Shown: one piece after another, positions 8,704-15,084 of the stretch | Layout: each line of letters begins with the position of its first letter | Numbering within the stretch: the stretch's first letter is position 1 | From: Spirochaetota bacterium | GTDB taxonomy: Bacteria; Spirochaetota; UBA4802; UBA5368 | Assembly (NCBI GenBank): GCA_004297825.1 | Contig: SCSX01000067.1 | Coordinates: 1-43,923, forward strand | Reading direction: 5' to 3' | Length of the DNA stretch: 43,923 nucleotides | Made by a program: the position numbers and the translations under genes | The notes under the pieces: generated by a model | The model's input: the letters and a program-made list of their open reading frames with translations, nothing else | The model's database searches: none | Told to the model about the DNA's origin: nothing

Positions 8704-8852
8704 CGTGAGCGTCTGTTTCGAAATAAGATTATGTGCTTCAATAAGGCGGGAGCGCCCATTAGGCAAGTAGAATTTTACCCGGCCCCGTGTTTTTTGCCGC
8801 TGTGCCGGGCGGTGTTCTCCGGGCGCGGGCGCCGATATCGCTTTCGGTAATA

Positions 8853-9641
8853 TCAGAACCCCACCCTTGTCCTTTTGCCGTAAATCCGCATAAGCTCCGC
8901 GGAAATCTCCCCCGGCGCCGATACCCGGACCTCTATGGCGTGCTCCGGGCAGAGCGCCGCACAGCGGCCGCACCCCTTGCACAGCGCCCCGTCGATGAGG
9001 GCTCTGACCCCTTCCCGCGAGATCGCGCGGGCCATGCACGCGTCCACGCACGCGCCGCAGCCCGTGCACGAATCGAGCACCACAACCGATACGCCGGGAA
9101 GCCTGAAGGTATTCTCGGTGAATCCCGGTGAGAGGCGCTCCCGCACGATCCGCCGGACGGTGCAGCAGCACTCGCAGCAGAAGCACACGTTCAACATGCG
9201 CCGGTAGTCGACGCCCCACATCCAGGCGTCGAAGCTGTTGTGCACCACAAGCGGGAAAAGCCCGGACGCGATCGCGTCTGCCGCATGGCGCACCGCCCGG
9301 TCCGCCGTCACCTCGAGGCCCAGCCCCGGGTCGAGCCCGCCCACGGCGTCCCCCAGGAGCAGGCAGCCCAGCGTTACCGGGTGTGTGCGACACCCCTCCC
9401 CGCGGCGGCACAGGCACTCGCGCATGACAGCGACGCGGGAAGCCCCGCGAATGAGCGGTTCGAGTATCGCGAGCGGCAGCACGACATGGGGGCCCGATAC
9501 CACCGTCGCGTGTATCGGAACCATATGACCGGAAGTGGTACGCGAGGAATCGCGCCGCGAAAACACGCGCCACCGCTCGAACGGGCGAAGCAGCCTGCCA
9601 AGCGCCATGATGACGCGATACCGATACGCCCTGTACCCCAT
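8853..9641 (-). CDS. 4Fe-4S dicluster ferredoxin-domain protein
   Basis: This 262-residue protein has two C-terminal ferredoxin motifs, CTGCGACVDAC and CKGCGRCAALCP, each able to hold a [4Fe-4S] cluster. The N-terminal two thirds contain two further cysteine groups, CLCRRGEGC and CFCCECCC, which suggest another metal centre or disulfides. This layout resembles ferredoxin-like proteins with an N-terminal Cys-rich domain found as electron carriers in anaerobes. The redox partner is unknown. It lies upstream of smc on the same strand, 251 bp away, and nothing links the two functionally. The ATG at 9641 has AGAAGGA only 2 bases upstream, so the exact start is uncertain; ATG 9608 is an alternative. 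Confidence 0.8.
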   Translation of the reverse strand: MGYRAYRYRVIMALGRLLRPFERWRVFSRRDSSRTTSGHMVPIHATVVSGPHVVLPLAILEPLIRGASRVAVMRECLCRRGEGCRTHPVTLGCLLLGDAVGGLDPGLGLEVTADRAVRHAADAIASGLFPLVVHNSFDAWMWGVDYRRMLNVCFCCECCCTVRRIVRERLSPGFTENTFRLPGVSVVVLDSCTGCGACVDACMARAISREGVRALIDGALCKGCGRCAALCPEHAIEVRVSAPGEISAELMRIYGKRTRVGF

Positions 9642-9945
9642 TGTCCTTCTATTGCCTCGATCCCATTGCCCAATGACCGGAACGCCCTGCGCGGCAGTGT
9701 AGTGCGCCTCTGAGTTTCATGCTTATGATGCCATTGTCAATCTATTTCGCGTGCAGCTATAACGGCACATGTCATGTGGTACCGTTCGCGTCACCCTTTC
9801 CGATACCTTGACAAGCTGGAGCATTCGTATCGGCGCGTTACTTTCCAAATACCACAAATGGTTGACCGTTTTCACGGGGCCCTGTATACTTTCATATGAA
9901 CGGCCGCCCTGTTTCGCGGCCCCGAAATCCAGGCAGGCCGATACA
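9642..9945. other. Divergent intergenic region
   Basis: The 304 bp lie between the minus-strand ferredoxin gene and the plus-strand lipoprotein gene. The only clear signal is the TTGACC/TATACT promoter at 9862-9890. Reading frames cross this stretch, but none has a start with a ribosome site or a recognisable product. Confidence 0.6.
9862..9890 (+). promoter_or_regulatory. Sigma70-type promoter of the lipoprotein/TPR pair
   Basis: TTGACC (9862-9867), a 17-base spacer and TATACT (9885-9890) preceded by TG. It lies about 55 bases upstream of the chosen TTG start at 9946, which supports that start over the ATG far upstream. Confidence 0.7.
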
Positions 9946-10530
9946 TTGGAAACACGATCACGCATCACGGAAATTCCCCAGACGCTCATCCTGGCGCTCA
10001 CGATCGTCCTTGCCGCCGGCTGGCTGGCCGGGTGCGCCAGCACCGGGAAGGCCAGGATATACAGGTTCACCGACACCTACACGGGGGGGCCAAACAAGCA
10101 GACGGAAACCGCCGACCGGATTGAGCGGGAGGCCACCTACGCGGTCTATTTCAAGCTCCTTCGCACCGAGGAATGCATCCGCGTGAGCATGAGCGCCCAG
10201 AAGGCCGGCCAGGAAAACATTTTTTTGCAGGAGAAGGCCCTTCCCATGTTCTTCATCGTCGAAAAGGCCATCGACATCAGGAAACTCGCGGTTCCGGGCC
10301 AGCAATTCATGTTTTCGGAACTGGGAAGAAATTACGATATCAATTTCAAGCCGAAACAGGACGTCGAGATATGCTCCGACGAGGCCTATCCCATCAAGAG
10401 GCTCGACGCCGCGGTGTACCGCATCCGCTTCTCGGCGCTCAGTGGCGAGGATTTCGAGCTGTTCACCTCCGTGTTCTCCAACGCGTCGCAGGCCGTCATC
10501 TACGCCGACCCGGAACAGGCGTTCAAATGA
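9946..10530 (+). CDS. Putative lipoprotein of unknown function
   Basis: This 194-residue protein has a signal sequence and lipobox (IVLAAGWLAGC, lipidated C30), so it is probably membrane-anchored. The mature part has no family I recognise; it contains alternating beta-like segments and a few cysteines. Start choice: the frame is open to 9769, but TTG 9946 puts the lipobox at the right distance from the N-terminus, has AGGCAGG 8 bases upstream and lies just downstream of a good promoter. Its TGA overlaps the ATG of the following TPR gene (ATGA at 10527-10530), so the two form an operon and may work together. Confidence 0.75.
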   Translation: METRSRITEIPQTLILALTIVLAAGWLAGCASTGKARIYRFTDTYTGGPNKQTETADRIEREATYAVYFKLLRTEECIRVSMSAQKAGQENIFLQEKALPMFFIVEKAIDIRKLAVPGQQFMFSELGRNYDINFKPKQDVEICSDEAYPIKRLDAAVYRIRFSALSGEDFELFTSVFSNASQAVIYADPEQAFK

Positions 10531-10910
10531 AGCATTATGTCTATCTCGAGTCCGAGAACAACTTCGAAATGGGCGAGGAGTGGCTGCGAAGAAAGGACTA
10601 CGAGAAGGCGGAGCTGCATCTGAAAAAGGCGATAGAGCTCAATCCCCGCTTCATGTATTCGTATATCGTGCTCGCGGAGGTGTACGCCAGGAAAAAAGAC
10701 TTCACGAAAGCGGGTCAGATATTGAACAAGGCATCGAAGATCGATCCGGAGTTCCATAAGCTCCACCACCTCATGGCAAAATACGCCTTCAAGGCGGGCG
10801 ACTACCCGCTCGCGCTCCGGCACATCGACCGCGCTCTCAGCGAGAACGCGCAGCCCCTGTACGAGAAGTCGCGCCGCGTGATTGATCGGGCGCTTAAAAA
10901 CCGCCGGTAG
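10527..10910 (+). CDS. Small TPR-repeat protein
   Basis: This 127-residue protein consists of about three tetratricopeptide repeats. The clearest run is EMGEEWLRRKDYEKAELHLK followed by KAIELNPRFMYSYIVLAEVY, then KKDFTKAGQILNKASKIDPE and KAGDYPLALRHIDRAL. TPRs mediate protein-protein contacts. There is no signal peptide, so it is probably cytoplasmic or inner-membrane associated. Translation is coupled to the upstream lipoprotein gene by an ATGA overlap. The same frame is open upstream, but the ATG at 10527 starts where the TPR fold begins. The partner is unknown. Confidence 0.85.
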   Translation: MKHYVYLESENNFEMGEEWLRRKDYEKAELHLKKAIELNPRFMYSYIVLAEVYARKKDFTKAGQILNKASKIDPEFHKLHHLMAKYAFKAGDYPLALRHIDRALSENAQPLYEKSRRVIDRALKNRR

Positions 10911-10927
10911 GTCCGCATGGATTTTCC

Positions 10928-10956
10928 TTGACGGCCCGAGACATAATCGGTATATT
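10928..10956 (+). promoter_or_regulatory. Sigma70-type promoter of the small outer-membrane barrel gene
   Basis: TTGACG (10928-10933), a 17-base spacer and TATATT (10951-10956). It lies about 118 bases upstream of the ATG at 11075. Confidence 0.7.
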
Positions 10957-11074
10957 ATGCGTGATTTTGCGCGACGTGACCGTCTCGCCTCGTTTTTGTG
11001 CGGGGTATCGTGCGTTTCGGGCAGAATTAACGGGTATTTGGACCCGCATATTTTGAATCAAATATGGAGGAAAC

Positions 11075-11602
11075 ATGAAAAAACTGGTAGTGATGCTTGC
11101 CGTGCTCGGCCTGCTGTTCCTGGCCGCGGACACCTCTTACGCGCGCGGAATCGGAATCAAGGGCGGATACGCCGTTATGGGTGGCGATTATGCGGATGCC
11201 GAGATCGATGATACCCCATTTTTTGGCGTATTTTTCGACGCTGGAAATTTTCTTTTCAACAGCCTGAAATTCAAACCGGGCCTGGATTACCTGACACTCA
11301 AGGGACCCAATGACACCTTCGAAGCCGACGTGTGGGGCATTCATATCGACTGGTACTGGCACTTCCTGGGACAGACTGCGATCAGCCCATTCCTTGGATT
11401 CGGTCCCGCTCTGAACCTGTATGATTTCAAGACCTCGCATGAATCCGATTCCGATGCGGGCATCGAAGGATTTGCCGGGTGCGAATTCGCGATAGCGGGT
11501 CCCTTTACCCTTATACTCGAAGCGCGTTACGTAATCCACGACATCGCGTCGACAGACACAAACATGTGGAAGCTGGGCGTAGGGATTCAGTATAATTTCT
11601 AA
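11075..11602 (+). CDS. Small outer-membrane beta-barrel protein
   Basis: This 175-residue protein has a cleavable signal peptide (1-23, ending SYA). The rest is a run of amphipathic beta-strands with Gly/aromatic pairs (GIGIKGGYAVMGGDY, WGIHIDWYWHFLG, FLGFGPALNLYDF, FTLILEARYVIHDI) and ends LGVGIQYNF. The terminal Phe is the usual BAM-recognition residue. The size fits an eight-stranded OmpX/OmpA-type barrel. GGAGG lies 6-7 bases before the ATG. The gene is monocistronic, with its own promoter and a large hairpin 36 bp beyond the stop. Ligand or role is unknown. Confidence 0.85.
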   Translation: MKKLVVMLAVLGLLFLAADTSYARGIGIKGGYAVMGGDYADAEIDDTPFFGVFFDAGNFLFNSLKFKPGLDYLTLKGPNDTFEADVWGIHIDWYWHFLGQTAISPFLGFGPALNLYDFKTSHESDSDAGIEGFAGCEFAIAGPFTLILEARYVIHDIASTDTNMWKLGVGIQYNF

Positions 11603-11637
11603 CTCCGAGTTCTCAGTCGGATAAAATCCCCTTCTCG

Positions 11638-11672
11638 CAAGTAGAGCCGTCCCACCGGGACGGCTCTACTTG
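11638..11672. repeat. Large palindrome, member 1 (possible bidirectional terminator)
   Basis: Sixteen-base perfect arms (11638-11653 and 11657-11672) flank a 3-base loop. The inner sequence GTAGAGCCGTCCC is close to that of the palindrome at 27.4 kb. It sits between the convergent barrel gene and pyrE, where it could stop transcription from both sides, although no long U-tract is present. Confidence 0.9.
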
Positions 11673-11697
11673 AATGCGTATCGGCCCCCAAAACTCC

Positions 11698-12258
11698 TTA
11701 CGCCTTTCTCCTCTTATCAAAATCCGCCCGGCTGAAAAGCGCTATCACCTGCACGCCCGTCGCCTCGATCGCTTCGCGGCCGCCTTCCTCACGGTCGACC
11801 ACCACCGCAGCCCTGATCACGTTCAGGCCGGATTCGCGCATACGTTCGATCGCCGTGATCGTGGAGCCGCCCGTCGTGATCACGTCGTCGATCACCACCA
11901 CGTCTTTCACACCCTCCAGCACGCCCTCGATCCATTTTTGCGTGCCGTGCTTCTTGGGCTCCTTGCGCACGATGAGCGGTTTAATGATCGCGCCGTTGCG
12001 GAACGCCTCCAGGCTTGCCGCTAGCGCGATCGGGTCGGCGCCCAGGGTGAGGCCGCCGCAGGCCTGGCAGCCCAGGTCCTTCACCGCCTGGAACATGAGT
12101 TTCCCCGTGAGGGTGCATCCCTCCGGGTCCAGCGTCGTCGCCTTGCAGTCGAAATAATAAAAGCTCTCGCGCCCGGATACGAGCTTGAAGGGCGGTACCT
12201 CCCGGTACATGAATGATTTCGTATAAAGTATTTCGAACAGTCTCTCGCGATCGGTCAT
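11698..12258 (-). CDS. pyrE: Orotate phosphoribosyltransferase
   Basis: This enzyme converts orotate and PRPP to orotidine 5'-phosphate in de novo pyrimidine synthesis. It has 186 residues, within the family range. The PRPP-binding motif VVVIDDVITTGGS is at about 120-132. The catalytic basic loop is present as RKEPKKHG (98-105), and the SGRESFYYFD segment near the N-terminus is typical of the group. AGGAGAG lies about 5 bases before the ATG. It is the last gene of a minus-strand series after rarA, with a 202-bp gap that holds only G/C-rich low-complexity sequence. Confidence 0.95.
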   Translation of the reverse strand: MTDRERLFEILYTKSFMYREVPPFKLVSGRESFYYFDCKATTLDPEGCTLTGKLMFQAVKDLGCQACGGLTLGADPIALAASLEAFRNGAIIKPLIVRKEPKKHGTQKWIEGVLEGVKDVVVIDDVITTGGSTITAIERMRESGLNVIRAAVVVDREEGGREAIEATGVQVIALFSRADFDKRRKA

Positions 12259-12460
12259 TCGTCTCTCCTGAATTGATTATTGATTATTCACATTAAGCGT
12301 TTATCCGCCGGCGCCCCTCAAGGGAGATGAAGACCCTGTTTTTACGCTCTTAACAATTCTCTCCATTTCTCTCTTTGCCCCCTCCGGGGGTGCGGGGGCT
12401 TCCCATTCCCTACCCTTCCGTATTAAGCTTTGACGCGGGGGTGTTTTCGTGCAAGTCTTT

Positions 12461-13747
12461 TCACTTCTCTTTTTTGTACTTCTCCGGCCACAGGCGCTCG
12501 AGCCTTTCGCGGATGGCCTTTTCACTTCCTTCCATGGAAGGCTTGTAGTAGACCTTGTCTTCCAGTCCCTGCGGCAGGTAGCTTTCTTTCACGAAATGTC
12601 CCGCGAAGTCATGCGGGTACCGGTAGCCCTTCGCGTAGCCCAGGTCCTTCATGAGGCCAGTGGGCGCGTTCCGGAGATGCAGCGGTATCGGAACCGAATG
12701 GTCTTTCGCCTGTTCGCGCGCGGCCGTGAGGGCCATGTACGACGCGTTGCTCTTGGGGCACGACGCGAGGAAGGTGGCGCAGTGCGAGAGTATGATCGCG
12801 GCCTCCGGCATGCCGATATTCTGCACGGCCACCATAGCCGAGGTCGCGATCGACAGCGCCTGGGGAGAGGCGTTCGCCACGTCCTCGGAGGCGAATATCA
12901 CCATGCGCCGCGCGAGGAAGACGGCGTCCTCCCCCGCCTCAATCATGCGCGCCAGGTAGTAGACCGCGGCGTTGGGGTCAGAGCCCCTCATGGACTTGAT
13001 GAAGGCGGATATAGTGTCATAATGCCGGTCCCCGGCGCGATCGTAGTAGACCACGCTGTCGCGGACCGCCTCATCCAATATTTCGCGGGTGATGACCCCG
13101 TCCAACGAGAGCATCGCCGACTGCTCGAGCACGTTCAGCATCCGCCGTGCGTCCCCTTGTGCCAGGGCCACCAGCCTCTTCTTCAGATCGTCGTCTATGC
13201 GAACCCCCGCGTCGATGAGCGCCTTATCACCGGCCAGGGCGTTCTCGAGTATGACCGATAAATCCCCGGGCGCAAGGGGCTTCATCCGCAGCACCCGGGT
13301 CCGGGAGAGCAGGGGCGCGATCACCTGGAACGAGGGATTCTCCGTCGTGGCGCCGATAAGCACGATGTCCCCGCCCTCCACAGCGCCCAGCACCGCGTCC
13401 TGCTGCGCCTTGTTGAAGCGGTGAATTTCGTCCAGGAAGAGAAGCGTCTTCACGCCCCGCGCGCGATTCTCCTTGCCCTTCTCGATCACCTTGCGCACCT
13501 CGGGCACCCCCGAGGAGACCGCGCTCAGGAAATACGACTCCATGCCGCAATGCTCCGCGATGAGGCGCGCGAGCGTTGTCTTCCCGCACCCTGGCTCGCC
13601 CCAGAGGATCATGGAGAACGGCGACGCGCGCTCGATCAGGGTGCTCACGATGCGTCCCGGTCCCAGGAGGTGGGCCTGCCCCGCGAAGCCGGGGAGCGTG
13701 AGGGGCCGGCATCGCTCTGCAAGCGGCCGAATGTCGGGCGTGGTCAC
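12461..13747 (-). CDS. rarA: RarA/MgsA family AAA+ ATPase (replication-associated recombination protein A)
   Basis: RarA is a clamp-loader-like ATPase that acts at stalled replication forks. The protein has 428 residues with Walker A GEPGCGKTT (50-58), Walker B FLDEIHRFNKAQQD (104-117), sensor 1 IGATTENPSF and the tetramerisation domain. The SMRGSDPNAAVYYLARM block of the family is present. The start is GTG at 13747; the N-terminus is slightly shorter than in many homologues. rpsU lies upstream on the same strand, but a strong terminator separates them. The GGCTCTGACCCC sequence in this gene encodes the conserved GSDP and is not a transposed repeat. Confidence 0.95.
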   Translation of the reverse strand: MTTPDIRPLAERCRPLTLPGFAGQAHLLGPGRIVSTLIERASPFSMILWGEPGCGKTTLARLIAEHCGMESYFLSAVSSGVPEVRKVIEKGKENRARGVKTLLFLDEIHRFNKAQQDAVLGAVEGGDIVLIGATTENPSFQVIAPLLSRTRVLRMKPLAPGDLSVILENALAGDKALIDAGVRIDDDLKKRLVALAQGDARRMLNVLEQSAMLSLDGVITREILDEAVRDSVVYYDRAGDRHYDTISAFIKSMRGSDPNAAVYYLARMIEAGEDAVFLARRMVIFASEDVANASPQALSIATSAMVAVQNIGMPEAAIILSHCATFLASCPKSNASYMALTAAREQAKDHSVPIPLHLRNAPTGLMKDLGYAKGYRYPHDFAGHFVKESYLPQGLEDKVYYKPSMEGSEKAIRERLERLWPEKYKKEK

Positions 13748-13825
13748 GAGTGTATACCTCGATTTTTGACTGGGGATGCGGGCACCCCGGGGAGATTCTC
13801 TGCACGGCGGGGGGTACTGTAAAAT

Positions 13826-13854
13826 AAAAAAATCCGGCAGTACCGGATTTTTTT
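13826..13854 (-). terminator. Intrinsic terminator of rpsU
   Basis: A CCGG/CCGG stem with a CAGTA loop is extended by an A-run/T-run pairing of seven bases. On the minus strand the stem is followed by a run of T. It lies 24 bases beyond the rpsU stop and may also work in the opposite direction. Confidence 0.85.
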
Positions 13855-13878
13855 AGGTGTATCAGCGACGGTTCAAAT

Positions 13879-14148
13879 CTAGCTGCGCTCTTCTTCAGCG
13901 TGGTCCTTCGCGACGACCTTGACTGCCACGAAGCGCCTGCCCTTGCTCTGGGCCGCAAAACGCCTGATCTTCTTGATCCGCCTGCGCTCTGCCTCTTCAC
14001 GCTTGCGCTTTTTCTCTTCGCTGGGCTTCTCGTAATAGCGCCTGCGCTTGAGCTCTTTGAAGATGCCCTCGAAGGCCATTTTCTTCTTCAAGTTCTTGAA
14101 GGCCTTCTCGATATCCCCATTGACATCGACTTCTATCGGTGCCGGCAT
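13879..14148 (-). CDS. rpsU: Ribosomal protein S21
   Basis: This small-subunit protein sits near the anti-Shine-Dalgarno region of 16S rRNA and helps initiation. It has 89 residues and begins MPAPIEVDVNGDIEKAFKNL; the S21 signature KRRRYYEKPSEEKKRKREEA lies in the middle. Usual length is about 60-70, so the C-terminus (RFAAQSKGRRFVAVKVVAKD and beyond) is extended by some 20 residues. ATG 14148 is preferred because S21 proteins start MP; a GTG at 14160 with AAGGA 2 bases upstream is possible. A strong terminator follows. Confidence 0.93.
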   Translation of the reverse strand: MPAPIEVDVNGDIEKAFKNLKKKMAFEGIFKELKRRRYYEKPSEEKKRKREEAERRRIKKIRRFAAQSKGRRFVAVKVVAKDHAEEERS

Positions 14149-14224
14149 TGCCTGTCTCACATCCTTTTTTTAAAGTTTGTACAAGCCTATTGGACCCGCA
14201 TGAATTGTCAATTAAAATTAAGAA

Positions 14225-14249
14225 GGGCGCGGGGGGTTCCCGCGCCCTG
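14225..14249 (-). terminator. Intrinsic terminator of the YtfJ-like gene
   Basis: Perfect 10-base arms AGGGCGCGGG and CCCGCGCCCT enclose a 5-base loop. On the minus strand the stem is followed by TCTTAATTTT. It sits 21 bases downstream of the stop at 14270 and separates this gene from rpsU. Confidence 0.8.
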
Positions 14250-14269
14250 TTTTTATACTATCAATAATG

Positions 14270-14788
14270 TTACTTCGCGATTTCCTGATCGATAAGAGCC
14301 AGAACCTCGTCAACATTGTATACTGTTCCGTAGTTGATGAACTTGACCTTCAAGTCCTTCCCGATGAGAATGACGATTGACATGTCATCGACGTTACCGA
14401 GTCCCCACTGGGTCGGGAGTGAACGGTCGGCGTCGGTGAGGATCGTAGTATTGAACTGGGCCTCCTTCTTCCGCACCATCGCGCGAATGGCGGAATTGGG
14501 GATCCATTTTGAATCGGCGAGATTCGCGACGCCCTGTCCGCGGAATACGGATTCGGAATAGCTCTTACCTTTAACCGCGGTAGAAAGCGCATCGTTCGCA
14601 TCGGCGGCGGTGCTGTCCGCGTAGGTGATCATGACCACCTTGGAGCCGAGATCCGGAATGACGGCGGGATTATCGGCCGAGTCGCGCAGCTGGATGTTCC
14701 ATACGGCGTCGCCTACGCCTAACGCATATGCGCTGACCGCGCACGCAATGGCGCAGAATATCGTCAGAGCGATCAAAGACTTTCTCAT
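14270..14788 (-). CDS. Secreted thioredoxin-fold protein, YtfJ-like
   Basis: This 172-residue protein has a signal peptide (1-22, ending AYA), so it is periplasmic. The mature part shows a thioredoxin-like order: a GDAVWNIQL start, SKVVMITYADSTAADANDAL as the beta-alpha unit, TTILTDADRSLPTQWGL and a late SIVILIGKDLKVKFINYG strand pair. The QWGLG...SIVILIGKD stretch recalls the YtfJ family. No CxxC is present, so disulfide chemistry is unlikely. ATG 14788 has AGGAGGG about 9 bases upstream; the frame is open above it but carries no signal peptide there. The function of YtfJ proteins is not established. Confidence 0.7.
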   Translation of the reverse strand: MRKSLIALTIFCAIACAVSAYALGVGDAVWNIQLRDSADNPAVIPDLGSKVVMITYADSTAADANDALSTAVKGKSYSESVFRGQGVANLADSKWIPNSAIRAMVRKKEAQFNTTILTDADRSLPTQWGLGNVDDMSIVILIGKDLKVKFINYGTVYNVDEVLALIDQEIAK

Positions 14789-14943
14789 AATATAAAACCC
14801 TCCTGTATTTTTACTCCCCCGACCATGAGTACGTAGACCGCATGAGACCCTGTTACCATGTATCCACCGCCGGGAAACGCATGGGCGGCGCACAGGATAA
14901 TTGAATATCCATGCCTGCTCAGCACCTGTCTGGGTTTGTATCT

Positions 14944-14972
14944 GACATATATCATCCCGAAATTTATGTCAA
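14944..14972 (-). promoter_or_regulatory. Candidate promoter of the YtfJ-like gene
   Basis: On the minus strand TTGACA (14967-14972) is followed after 17 bases by TATGTC (14944-14949). TATATG at a 15-base spacing is an alternative -10. The leader would be about 150 bases; I see no riboswitch in it. Confidence 0.4.
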
Positions 14973-15084
14973 CCACTTAAATATGGATGGCGGTGCGGCT
15001 TTTTTGTTTGACCCTGACCGCGCGATGGGATAAGCATGAGGGGACCCCAACATTCGTAAAACAATTCATCCAAGGAGCGCAGCC

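Noticed and set aside
8999-9011. GGGCTCTGACCCC (the repeat in reverse) within the ferredoxin-like gene
   Set aside because: It is read in frame as GVRAL between the two cluster motifs without disturbing the gene. A single copy in coding sequence far from the others may be chance; it was not counted as a repeat, though an in-frame insertion cannot be excluded.
12301-12460. Possible terminator or small gene between rarA and pyrE, with CCCCCTCCGGGGG and other G/C runs
   Set aside because: The G/C runs can pair in several ways but no U-tract follows on either strand, and the short open frame here has no ribosome site.
12974-12986. A further copy of GGGGTCAGAGCCC, inside rarA
   Set aside because: On the coding strand it reads as part of RGSDPNA, a conserved segment of RarA proteins, so it is explained by protein conservation and not by insertion of the REP-like repeat.
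14789-15084. Riboswitch or structured leader in the 296-bp region before the YtfJ-like and YihY genes
   Set aside because: I looked for conserved cores of the common riboswitch classes, including c-di-GMP, and found none. Only a promoter candidate could be supported.
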